NCBI GenBank assembly: GCA_030840545.1
Contig: JAVEEH010000148.1
Location: forward strand, 1 to 18,616
Source of the DNA: Frankiaceae bacterium
GTDB taxonomy: Bacteria; Actinomycetota; Actinomycetes; JAFAQI01
Direction of reading: 5' to 3'
Length of the DNA: 18,616 nucleotides
In this document: positions 12,150-18,616 of the stretch, piece after piece
Numbering within the stretch: the stretch's first letter is position 1
Layout of the letters: each line of letters opens with the position of its first letter
Position numbers and translations under genes: made by a program
Notes under the pieces: generated by a model
What the model was told of the DNA's origin: nothing
The model's database searches: none
The model's input: only the letters and a program-made list of their open reading frames with translations

Positions 12150-13199
12150 TCAGCTCACGTTCGGGCTGCGCGGCTGCGGCAGCAGCTCGATCCAGGTCCG
12201 ACCTGGGTGCAATGGGATGACATTGCCCTTTTTGCCCTTGAGCACCATGCGGCTCGCCGCGTTGGGTCGGTTCCACGTTCCGGTGATCAGGTGGCCGTCA
12301 CGGAGGATCCAGACGCGGCCCTTGCCGGTGACGACGTCGTCGGGCGAGGAGTTGCCCAGCACGTCGTGGAAGCCTGAGGCCCGCGTCGTGATCGACATGA
12401 TCACGACGTTGTTGGCGCTCACCCGCTGGCCATCGGCGAGCACGTCTGAGCTGCCGTTCTGGGTGCGCAGCCAGGCGTGACCGCCCCAGGTCCAGGCGGC
12501 GGTGGCGGACGACCACGTCAGGGACACGCTGTGGATCTTCTGACCGGGGAAGGCGGACGGGCCGTAGGCGAACATCGGGTGCGGCGCGTGCAGGCCCTTC
12601 CGCCGCGACAGGCCGGCGTTGAGGATCGTCGTTGTCGACGAGTAGACGTTGTGCGGCGCGGGGCGCGAGTAGTCCCGGTGGAAGTAGGCCGACAGCGCGT
12701 CGTAGGAAATCATGACTGCCCTGCTGGCGGCGGCCACGCCGGGCAGCACCCGGGGGTTGGCGCCGGAGAACCCGAACACCGATCCGTTGAGCAGACGGAG
12801 CAGGTCGCCGTCGCTGGTCCGGGTTGACCGGATCGGCCCGACGGTGCTGGCGCTGCTGCACTGGAACACCGCGAGCAGCCTGGTCAGGCCGCCCTCCACG
12901 GTCTCCTCCCAGACGATGTCGGCATGGTCGAGGCCCGACTGTGGCCGGGCGTCGTTGACGTTGTCGATCTTGACCCCGAGTGCCACCCGGTTGATCTTCT
13001 GGCCGTGCTGGGGCGGGAGTCCGGTGAGCGGGCACGTCGCGACCACGACAGGCTTCGGCGAGCTCGTCGCCGAAACCGAGGGGGACGCTGACGACGTCGT
13101 GCTCGGCTTGGCCGAGTGCCCACCGCCGCAGGCCGCCACCGCCGCCAGAGTCAACATCGTCATGGCAGCGGCGACCGAGGTCCGTGAGCTCCGGGGCAT
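12150..13199 (-). CDS. DUF3048 domain lipoprotein (YerB-like)
   Basis: A 349-residue lipoprotein. From the ATG at 13199 the N-terminus is MPRSSRTSVAAAMTMLTLAA followed by VAAC, a lipobox with the lipidated cysteine at residue 24, then a Ser/Thr/Pro-rich linker. The DUF3048 region shows CPLTGLPP, VALGVKIDNVNDARPQSGLD (about 67-86), ADIVWEETVEGGLTRLLAVFQ and GPIRSTRTSDGDLLRLL. The C-terminal half shows WGGHAWLRTQNG and GKGRVWILRDGHLITGTWNRP. This matches the YerB family, whose biochemical role is unresolved. The ATG at 13199 is preceded by TACCGT at 6 nt (leaderless signature), which beats the upstream frame to 13259. It lies 86 nt downstream of an LCP gene on the same strand, suggesting an envelope role. 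Confidence 0.9.
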   Translation of the reverse strand: MPRSSRTSVAAAMTMLTLAAVAACGGGHSAKPSTTSSASPSVSATSSPKPVVVATCPLTGLPPQHGQKINRVALGVKIDNVNDARPQSGLDHADIVWEETVEGGLTRLLAVFQCSSASTVGPIRSTRTSDGDLLRLLNGSVFGFSGANPRVLPGVAAASRAVMISYDALSAYFHRDYSRPAPHNVYSSTTTILNAGLSRRKGLHAPHPMFAYGPSAFPGQKIHSVSLTWSSATAAWTWGGHAWLRTQNGSSDVLADGQRVSANNVVIMSITTRASGFHDVLGNSSPDDVVTGKGRVWILRDGHLITGTWNRPNAASRMVLKGKKGNVIPLHPGRTWIELLPQPRSPNVS

Positions 13200-13205
13200 G
13201 CCACG

Positions 13206-13211
13206 ACGGTA
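13206..13211 (-). promoter_or_regulatory. Likely -10 box (TACCGT) of the DUF3048 gene
   Basis: On the - strand TACCGT is followed by six bases and then the ATG at 13199, predicting a leaderless mRNA. This fixes the start and implies that the lipoprotein gene can be transcribed independently of the LCP gene upstream. Confidence 0.5.
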
Positions 13212-13285
13212 CGGCGAGCCGGGGCGAAACTGTTGCTGAAACGCGGCGGATCGGTCCAACGTGACGGGTGCGGCTGTCCGGGCGG

Positions 13286-14836
13286 TCAGGTGCAGATGTC
13301 CTGTGCGGCAGTGCGCGGAGCGTCGACGGTGCCGCTCGTCCCGGTGGCGACGACGCGCACGTGCTGGACGCCGGTGTAGTCGGAGCCGAGCAGCACCTGC
13401 AGCCCGTTGCCGAAGCCCGGGTCCAGCCTGAGCGTGGACCCCGGGATCGATGCGGCCACGGTCTTGGCGGAGTCGGCCCGACCCGGCCCATAGCGCACGA
13501 CTGTCGCCTTGGGGTCGGAGCCGGCGGGGGAGTTGCCCGTGCGCGAGATGCGGAAGCCCAGCTTGGCCATGGCTTGGGCGGCCGTGGCGGCGAAGCCGGA
13601 GCGACTCGTGGAGTTGAGCACCTCGACGGAGATGCTGCTCGGCGCGATCGTGACCTTCGGCAGGGCGCCGCGGTCAGCGGCGCTGACCGGCCGGTCCAGG
13701 GTGAGGTCGCGGAACAGCCGGTGGGTGGCCACCGGATCCCACTCGACCACGTTGCCGATCGCGCCGGCGTTGAAGCTGCCCGGCTTGAGCGGCACCCGGA
13801 TCATCTCCACATGGGCAGGCGACATCGACCGCAAGTTGGACGCCAGGTCCTTGATCTGCTTGACGCCGAAGTTCTTGTCCGTCGTCAGCGAGCTGCCGAC
13901 AGCGCCGATGAGCCGGTAGAGCCGCACCGGGTTGAGCAGCACGCCGGCGCTCTTCGCCTTCTGCACCATTGCGGCCATGAACTTCTGCTGTCGTTGGATG
14001 CGGCCGAGGTCGGCGCTCGGGTCGAACTCGCGGGCCCGCACGTATTCGAGACCGCGGGTGCCGTCGAGGGTGCTCCGGCCGGCGGGCAGCTCGAGTCCGC
14101 TGCCGCCGTAGCCGCCGGTGGGCAGCCGGCGTACGGGGTCGTGGATCGGCGTCGCCGTGCAGACCGTGACACCGCCGAGGGCGTTGACCATCTTGACGAA
14201 GCCGAGGAAGTTGACCTCGACGTAGTGGTCGATGCGCACATGCGTGTTGGCCTCGATCGTTCGAACCGTCAGCTGCGGTCCGCCGAAGGAGTAGGCCGTG
14301 TTGAGCTTGTTCTGGGCAGCCGGAACGATGTGACCCGTCGCGTCCTTGTGGCGGGGGATCGTGACGAGAGAGTCCCGGGGCAGGCTCACCAGGATGGCCT
14401 TGCCACCGCCGCGGGGGATGTGCAGAAGGATCATCGTGTCGGACCGCCGGCCGACATCCTGGCCGACGTGCAGCGACGAGCGCTGCTGCGCGGTCAAGCC
14501 GCTGCGACTGTCCGAGCCCACGATCAGGATGTTGAGGTCGCCCTGTACGCCGCCGTTGGGCCGGTTGCAGCTGGTGCAGAAGGGGTTGATCCTGTGCAGG
14601 GCGCCGAGGAAATGGTCGAGCAGCGCCCACCCTGTCACCGAGCTGAGCAGCACCAGAGCGGCGAGGCTGCCGGCCACCCAGGCCAGGATGCGCCGGCGTC
14701 GGCTCCACCGTCGCCGCGGTGTCGCCGGCCGCGGCGCGCCCCGGCCAGGGCCACGCGGGTCGAGCTCCGAGGGGAGTGAGCGCGGGCTCTCGTCCGCCGG
14801 CGCGTCCACCGGGGGGCCGTCACTCGGCCCGGTCAT
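13286..14836 (-). CDS. LytR-CpsA-Psr (LCP) family wall glycopolymer ligase with LytR_C domain (first copy)
   Basis: LCP proteins transfer lipid-linked glycopolymers to peptidoglycan at the outer membrane face. The 516-residue product starts at ATG 14836, 8 nt after GGAGG. It has a Pro/Arg-rich cytoplasmic N-terminus, one transmembrane helix (about 49-70), then the LCP catalytic domain (about 99-290): LNILIVGSDSR (101-111), RRSDTMILLHI (130-140), LVSLPRDSLVTIP (149-161), NKLNTAYSFGG (176-186) and YVEVNFLGFVKMVNALGGV (205-223). Arg and Asp residues in these motifs bind the pyrophosphate. A LytR_C domain (starting ISVEVLNSTSRSG) follows. A CTSC pair sits just outside the membrane (Cys87, Cys90), and the protein ends DICT. 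It is divergent from the glycosyltransferase gene. Confidence 0.95.
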   Translation of the reverse strand: MTGPSDGPPVDAPADESPRSLPSELDPRGPGRGAPRPATPRRRWSRRRRILAWVAGSLAALVLLSSVTGWALLDHFLGALHRINPFCTSCNRPNGGVQGDLNILIVGSDSRSGLTAQQRSSLHVGQDVGRRSDTMILLHIPRGGGKAILVSLPRDSLVTIPRHKDATGHIVPAAQNKLNTAYSFGGPQLTVRTIEANTHVRIDHYVEVNFLGFVKMVNALGGVTVCTATPIHDPVRRLPTGGYGGSGLELPAGRSTLDGTRGLEYVRAREFDPSADLGRIQRQQKFMAAMVQKAKSAGVLLNPVRLYRLIGAVGSSLTTDKNFGVKQIKDLASNLRSMSPAHVEMIRVPLKPGSFNAGAIGNVVEWDPVATHRLFRDLTLDRPVSAADRGALPKVTIAPSSISVEVLNSTSRSGFAATAAQAMAKLGFRISRTGNSPAGSDPKATVVRYGPGRADSAKTVAASIPGSTLRLDPGFGNGLQVLLGSDYTGVQHVRVVATGTSGTVDAPRTAAQDICT

Positions 14837-14888
14837 GCGGGGTACCTCCGGAGGACGGGGCAGGCCGGCGGACATACCGGCCCGCAAC

Positions 14889-14899
14889 CCATGCTAGGC
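14889..14899 (-). promoter_or_regulatory. Shared LCP promoter core GCCTAGCATGG (first copy)
   Basis: On the - strand GCCTAGCATGG contains TAGCAT, a good -10 match. Transcription should start near 14884, giving a leader of about 48 nt to the ATG at 14836. The same 11-mer precedes the second LCP gene at nearly the same distance. No -35 is obvious. Confidence 0.5.
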
Positions 14900-14951
14900 G
14901 AGCCCTCGGCAGGGTCGGGGCTGCGCCACGCGCGCAGCGGGCCGATTGCAG

Positions 14952-14957
14952 TAACGT
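14952..14957 (+). promoter_or_regulatory. Possible -10 box (TAACGT) of the glycosyltransferase gene
   Basis: TAACGT ends 9 nt before the ATG at 14967, predicting a 5' leader of only two or three bases. No Shine-Dalgarno sequence is present in the spacer. The start region is shared with the divergent LCP promoter about 60 bp away. Confidence 0.4.
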
Positions 14958-14966
14958 GCCGACGCC

Positions 14967-16040
14967 ATGTCTTCTCGCGCGCGGAGCACGACGCCTTCCA
15001 GCGAGCGGAGCACGACGCCTTCTAGCGCGCGGAGCACGACGACCGACTGGCCCGCCGTCTCCGCCGTCCTCACCGTGCTCAACGAGGAGCACCATCTGCG
15101 CTCTGCCGTCCGTTCGGTCCTTGCGCAGGACTATCCCGGCCCGATGGAGCTGGTGCTGGCCCTCGGGCCGTCCAGCGACCGGACCGACGACGTGGCCGCC
15201 GCGCTGGCCGGCGAGGACCCCCGGGTGGTCTGCGTCAAGAACCCGTCGGGCCGCACGCCGGAGGGGCTGAACAAGGCCCTGGCCGCCAGCCACCACCCGA
15301 TCGTCGCCCGCGTGGACGGCCACGCCGAGCTGCCGCCGGACTATCTGCGGGTCGCCGTCGAGCTGCTGCAACGCACTGACGCCGTCAACGTCGGCGGGCT
15401 GATGTGGGCCCTCGGCAAGACCGACTTCGAGCGCTCTGTCGCGCGCGCGATGACGAGCCGGTTCGGCGTCGGCAACGCCCCGTTCCATGTAGGCGGCGAA
15501 GAGGGACCGGCCGACACGGTCTATCTCGGGGTCTTCCGGCGGGAGGCGCTCGAGCAGGTCGGTGGCTACGACGAGGCGTTCACGCGAGCCCAGGACTGGG
15601 AGCTGAACTATCGGCTGCGTCGCGCCGGCGGCCTCATCTGGTTCTCGCCCGCGCTTCGCGTCTCCTACCGGCCACGCGGGTCGATCGGGTCGCTGGCCGG
15701 GCAGTACTTCAACTACGGCCGGTGGCGCCGCGAGCTGATGCGACGGCACCCGACCACGGTCAGCTTGCGCTATCTCGCCCCGCCGACGGCGTTGCTGGCC
15801 GTTTCGCTGGGCCTGCTTGCCGGCGTGGTGGGCGTGTTCGCCGCGCCGCTGCTGAGCTGGACGCTGGCGTTGCCGGCCGGCTATCTGCTGGGCGTGCTCG
15901 CGGCGACCGTCGCCACTGGCGGCGGCCTGTCCTGGCGCGCCCGCCTGTGGCTGCCGGTCGTCTACGCGACGATGCATGGCGCGTGGGGGGCCGGGTTCCT
16001 GTCGTCGCTCAAGCGGTACACAGGGCATGGTTCGCCGTGA
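14967..16040 (+). CDS. Glycosyltransferase family 2, ExoA-like, membrane-associated
   Basis: A 357-residue GT-A glycosyltransferase, likely adding sugars to a lipid-linked glycan on the cytoplasmic face. The core begins VSAVLTVLNEEHHLRSAVRS (residues 31-50), with LVLALGPSSDRTDD (62-75), a metal-site region ARVDGHAEL (114-122) where DGH stands for the usual DxD, LGVFRREALEQVGGYDE (187-203) and the catalytic-base region AQDWELNYRLR (208-218). The C-terminal third has two or three hydrophobic segments (about 272-315 and 326-345). This resembles ExoA of succinoglycan synthesis; the acceptor is unknown. The first 26 residues are a threefold repeat, SSxRSTTP, not part of the fold. It is flanked by two LCP genes, and its 3' end overlaps the second by 32 bp. 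Confidence 0.92.
   Translation: MSSRARSTTPSSERSTTPSSARSTTTDWPAVSAVLTVLNEEHHLRSAVRSVLAQDYPGPMELVLALGPSSDRTDDVAAALAGEDPRVVCVKNPSGRTPEGLNKALAASHHPIVARVDGHAELPPDYLRVAVELLQRTDAVNVGGLMWALGKTDFERSVARAMTSRFGVGNAPFHVGGEEGPADTVYLGVFRREALEQVGGYDEAFTRAQDWELNYRLRRAGGLIWFSPALRVSYRPRGSIGSLAGQYFNYGRWRRELMRRHPTTVSLRYLAPPTALLAVSLGLLAGVVGVFAAPLLSWTLALPAGYLLGVLAATVATGGGLSWRARLWLPVVYATMHGAWGAGFLSSLKRYTGHGSP
14971..15042 (+). repeat. Three tandem 24-bp repeats at the 5' end of the glycosyltransferase gene
   Basis: Units 14971-14994, 14995-15018 and 15019-15042 share the pattern CTTCyaGCGnGCGGAGCACGACGC with three or four variable positions. Being a multiple of three, each unit adds eight residues (SSxRSTTP) without shifting the frame, so copy number can change by slippage without breaking the protein. 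The array begins two codons after the ATG. Confidence 0.9.
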
Positions 16041-17493
16041 CCACGTCGAGTGACGCTGTCGGGGTCGGTGTCGGCGCAGTCACCGTCACCGCATGCGTCC
16101 CGGCGAAGTCGCTGCCGACGACGAGCTCCAGCGTCGTACCGAGGGTGCCGTCCTGCTGACGGGTCGACCCGGGCACTGACGCCTCGAGGGTCCGGGACGA
16201 GTCGACGCGGTCGGTGCCGTAGCGCACGATCGACGTGCTGTAGCTGGGTGAGTCGGCATCGCCGATGCCGTCGATGATGAAGCCGCGGGAGGCCAGCTCG
16301 TCCGCCACCTTGCGTGCCATGCCCACCTGCCCGGTCCCGTTGAGCACGCGCACGTGAATCGCACTCGGCGCAACCACCAGAGGTGTCCCGCCCGGAGGCG
16401 GTGCGGCGGTCGCGCGCGGTTCGGTGCCCGGCAAGGGCCCGTCCGTCCGCAACGCACGCCACAGCGTGTTCGCACGCTTGGTGTCCCAGAAGACGACGGA
16501 CGCCTGCGCGCCGCCGATGCTCACATAGGCGTTGGAGTTGGACAGCGGAACGGTCAGCAGCCCGACTTTCCCCGGCTTGAGGCCGTGCAGCTTGCCGGCG
16601 AGGCTCTTCAGCTGTGGCAAGTCGAAGCCGGGGTCGGTGTTGATCGACTTGGTGGCGGCGTTGAGGAACGAGAAGAGCCGCAACGGATGCAGCAGCAAGC
16701 CGGTGCTCGTCGCTTTGCGGATCATCGAGGCCAGGAACACCTGTTGGTTCTTGATCCGGCCGAGGTCACTGCCGTCACCGACGGCGTAACGCGCGCGGAC
16801 GAAGCCGAGGGCGTCCTTGCCGTGCAGCGTGTGTTGGCCGGCGCTGATCACGAGGCCGCTGCCGATGGTGCCTCCGGTCGCCGGGTTGGTGCGGATCGGA
16901 TCGTTGATCGGGTGGGTGAGGCACACGTTGACGCCACCGAGTGCATCGACCATCCGCTGGAAGCCGGCGAAGTTGATCTCGACGAAGTGATCGACCCGCA
17001 GGCCGGTGAGGTGTTCGACGGTGGCGATGGTGCACGACGGCCCGCCGATCGAGAATGCCGCGTTGAAGCGGTTCATCGTCGGCGCGGACAGCGAGCCGTT
17101 GGCGAGCCGGCACTTCGGGATCTGCGTGTAAGTGTCACGAGGGATGCTGACGAGGACGGCCTTCTGACCGTCCGCGGCGAGGTGCACGAGGATCGTCGTG
17201 TCCGACCGCGAGCCGGCTACCTCGCTGCCGAACCTCGCGCCACCTTTGAACGAACGCGTGTCCGATCCGATGAGCAGGATGTTCTGCGACTTGCCGAGCC
17301 CGGGCGGTGGTCGGTTGCCGACCACGACGATCGGCTGGTGGTGGAGGTTGCCGGACAGGTGGCGATAGATCAGGTAGCCGCCCACAGCGCTGACGAGGAG
17401 CACGACCGCGAGCGACCCGGAGATCCACCCGAGGACCCGCTTGAGTCGGGACCGACGGGCGGGCGCAGCCGCCTCGGCGACCGGTTCCGACAC
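16009..17493 (-). CDS. LytR-CpsA-Psr (LCP) family wall glycopolymer ligase with LytR_C domain (second copy)
   Basis: A 494-residue paralogue of the LCP protein at 13286-14836. The GTG at 17493 lies 6 nt after AAAGGA. It has a short basic cytoplasmic N-terminus, one transmembrane helix (about 21-43), and the LCP domain: QNILLIGSDTR (70-80), SRSDTTILVHL (95-105), LVSIPRDTYTQIP (114-126), NRFNAAFSIGG (141-151) and FVEINFAGFQRMVDALGGV (170-188). A LytR_C domain follows (IHVRVLNGTGQVG) and the C-terminus is ALCTA. The catalytic Arg/Asp motifs are intact, so it should be an active phosphotransferase. It lacks the CTSC pair but has its own extracytoplasmic cysteines (128, 154, 191). The two copies may use different polymers or conditions. 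Confidence 0.95.
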   Translation of the reverse strand: MSEPVAEAAAPARRSRLKRVLGWISGSLAVVLLVSAVGGYLIYRHLSGNLHHQPIVVVGNRPPPGLGKSQNILLIGSDTRSFKGGARFGSEVAGSRSDTTILVHLAADGQKAVLVSIPRDTYTQIPKCRLANGSLSAPTMNRFNAAFSIGGPSCTIATVEHLTGLRVDHFVEINFAGFQRMVDALGGVNVCLTHPINDPIRTNPATGGTIGSGLVISAGQHTLHGKDALGFVRARYAVGDGSDLGRIKNQQVFLASMIRKATSTGLLLHPLRLFSFLNAATKSINTDPGFDLPQLKSLAGKLHGLKPGKVGLLTVPLSNSNAYVSIGGAQASVVFWDTKRANTLWRALRTDGPLPGTEPRATAAPPPGGTPLVVAPSAIHVRVLNGTGQVGMARKVADELASRGFIIDGIGDADSPSYSTSIVRYGTDRVDSSRTLEASVPGSTRQQDGTLGTTLELVVGSDFAGTHAVTVTAPTPTPTASLDVVTANHALCTA

Positions 17494-17546
17494 TGTGCAT
17501 CCTTTCCCGTGCTCCGGACGCCTCGACGGGGGTCCGCAGCGCCGAT

Positions 17547-17557
17547 CCATGCTAGGC
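17547..17557 (-). promoter_or_regulatory. Shared LCP promoter core GCCTAGCATGG (second copy)
   Basis: The same 11-mer as before the first LCP gene, with TAGCAT as -10. The predicted start site near 17542 leaves a leader of about 49 nt to the GTG at 17493. It also explains why the reading frame upstream to 17562, which runs through this element, is unlikely to be translated. Confidence 0.5.
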
Positions 17558-17631
17558 AGCACTTCCTGAACGGAGACTTCAGCCGTCGTGTCCGCGGTTC
17601 CAGGGTTTCGGGATCAACCCGCCGTAAGGTT

Positions 17632-17645
17632 GTGACGAGAGTTAC
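17632..17645 (+). promoter_or_regulatory. Direct repeat GTGAC-N4-GTTAC upstream of the SpoIID-domain gene
   Basis: GTGAC (17632-17636) and GTTAC (17641-17645) recur with a 9-bp period, 67 bp before the SpoIID-domain start and within the divergent region shared with the second LCP gene. Direct GTnAC repeats recall sites bound by the actinobacterial cell-wall response regulator MtrA, but the match is loose and the assignment is inference. Confidence 0.25.
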
Positions 17646-17711
17646 TGGTAGGAGCCTTCGTCCCGTTCGCCGGCGCCACCGTCGTCCTTGTCCTCGTCGA
17701 AAGCCGTGCTC

Positions 17712-18616
17712 ATGCCTTTCGCCCGTCGGCTCGCGCCGGTAGCGCTGCTGGCAGCGGCGACGTGCCTTGCCGCCGGCCTGCCGGTGGTCACGGCCGACCC
17801 GGCCGCGGCAGCGAGCAACGAGGTCTATCGGGTCCCGCCCAACCGGGTGTTCTACCTCGAGGGCCACGGCTGGGGGCACGGGCACGGGATGTCGCAGTAC
17901 GGCGCCTACGGTGCCGCCAAGGTGCGCGGGCTGAGCTATCAGCAGATCCTGGCCTTTTACTACCCGCACGCCACACTGGTCGGCCAGCCCACGTCGACCA
18001 CCGTGCGTGTGCTGCTGCACTCGACGAGCAGTGACCGGCTGCCGGTCGTGCCGCGGGCCGGCGGCAACCTCACGGTCGCGACGTCTGTCGCCGGCATCGC
18101 GGACTGCCGGTTGCCGACCTCGCTCGACGGTGGGAAGACAACCGTTGCGAGCTGGCGCGCCAAGGTCGTCTCGACGCCGGACGGGCCCCGACTTCGCCTG
18201 CAGGTGAGCCCTGACGGCACGGCTTGGAAGCGAGCCAAGGTGCCGGCCTGCGATGCCGCCTGGTCGTCGCCGATGGACGGCAGCATCACGTTTGCGGACG
18301 CTGCCTACACGAAGCTGGTCCGCGGCGGCGCCGTCACGGCCTACCGTGGCAAGTTGCGTGCCGCGTTCACCGGCTCGCGCATCTACGTCGTCAACACCGC
18401 GCCGCTCGAGTCCTACCTGCAGTCAGTGGTGCCGAGCGAGATGCCGTCGTCGTGGTCGCCGGCCGCACTCCAGGCACAGGCCGTCGCCGCCCGCAGCTAT
18501 GCGTCGTACGAGATCGCGCATCCGAAGAACGCGCCTTACTACGACGTCTACGACGACACCCGTGACCAGATGTATGTCGGCATGCCGGGTGAAGCAGCGT
18601 CGAGCACGGCGGCGGT
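17712..18616 (+). CDS. SpoIID/LytB domain protein, secreted (5' part; cut by the window end)
   Basis: The frame is open from the ATG at 17712 to the window edge, so only about 301 residues are seen. A signal peptide is clear (RRLAPVALLAAATCLAAG, likely cleaved near residues 28-34). GHGWGHGHGMSQYGAYGAA lies at 51-69, and the SpoIID/LytB core begins around 222 with IYVVNTAPLESYLQSVVPSE and continues MPSSWSPAALQAQAVAARSY to residue 263, including the Glu of PSEMP expected at the active site. In Bacillus, SpoIID is a lytic transglycosylase that cleaves glycan strands after amidase action. GAAAG lies 8 nt before the ATG, and an in-frame GTG two codons upstream is an alternative. It is divergent from the second LCP gene, fitting cell-wall remodelling. 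Confidence 0.9.
   Translation, partial: MPFARRLAPVALLAAATCLAAGLPVVTADPAAAASNEVYRVPPNRVFYLEGHGWGHGHGMSQYGAYGAAKVRGLSYQQILAFYYPHATLVGQPTSTTVRVLLHSTSSDRLPVVPRAGGNLTVATSVAGIADCRLPTSLDGGKTTVASWRAKVVSTPDGPRLRLQVSPDGTAWKRAKVPACDAAWSSPMDGSITFADAAYTKLVRGGAVTAYRGKLRAAFTGSRIYVVNTAPLESYLQSVVPSEMPSSWSPAALQAQAVAARSYASYEIAHPKNAPYYDVYDDTRDQMYVGMPGEAASSTAA

Noticed and set aside
13268..14779. 503-codon + strand ORF opposite the first LCP gene
   Set aside because: The - strand frame encodes a complete LCP protein with ribosome binding site and promoter; the + frame is a compositional shadow.
14971..15042. Repeat array considered as a CRISPR-like element
   Set aside because: Units are directly tandem with no spacers, in frame with the glycosyltransferase; no cas genes are present.
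16354..17742. 462-codon + strand ORF opposite the second LCP gene
   Set aside because: Same reasoning; no recognisable motif, and it also runs across the promoter region and out of phase into the SpoIID-domain gene.

Overview
The window is strongly GC-rich, gene-dense DNA from an actinobacterium. Three things support this: the murI / metallo-beta-lactamase-fold / rph / rdgB gene order, frequent GTG starts and extreme G+C at codon third positions, and an SsgA-family gene, a family confined to morphologically complex actinomycetes. I cannot place it more finely from sequence alone. No phage, transposase or CRISPR array is visible; it reads as chromosomal backbone with some poorly characterised secreted proteins.

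Region 1 (40-3112, + strand) is a compact operon: murI (D-glutamate for peptidoglycan), an Rv1339-like metallo-hydrolase, rph (tRNA 3' processing) and rdgB (house-cleaning NTP pyrophosphatase). Its genes overlap by 4 nt or lie 27 nt apart. Opposite the rdgB tail is a 49-codon small membrane-protein ORF on the - strand with a good ribosome binding site, a promoter-like sequence and a 9-bp direct repeat over the presumed -10 and start site. A solitary HicB-like gene follows on the - strand.

Region 2 (3469-7973, + strand) holds a small membrane-anchored protein, a tRNA gene, a long inverted repeat, a secreted protein of a family without known function, and a 1009-residue secreted Asp-box (BNR) beta-propeller protein with a C-terminal membrane anchor. 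The tRNA folds as a 73-nt class I cloverleaf but carries a UAG anticodon. That anticodon reads leucine CUA/CUG codons, whereas bacterial tRNA-Leu is normally class II with a long variable arm.

Region 3 (8015-11635) has a geranylgeranyl-reductase-like flavoprotein, a convergent Bcp peroxiredoxin, a DUF3618 membrane protein, and a two-gene unit of a TauE/SafE exporter and a cysteine-free Rrf2 regulator. An inverted repeat AACCTC-N7-GAGGTT overlaps the likely -10 box of that unit and is a candidate autoregulatory operator.

Region 4 (11639 to the end) is a cell-envelope cluster: an SsgA-like protein, a DUF3048 lipoprotein, two LytR-CpsA-Psr (LCP) ligases flanking an ExoA-like family 2 glycosyltransferase, and the 5' part of a SpoIID/LytB-domain protein cut by the window end. 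The two LCP genes share an 11-bp promoter core at almost the same distance from their start codons. Together these genes suggest assembly and attachment of a wall glycopolymer, linked to division or morphogenesis.

Several genes show TANNNT followed about 6-7 nt later by ATG or GTG, the signature of leaderless transcripts, and I used this to choose starts.
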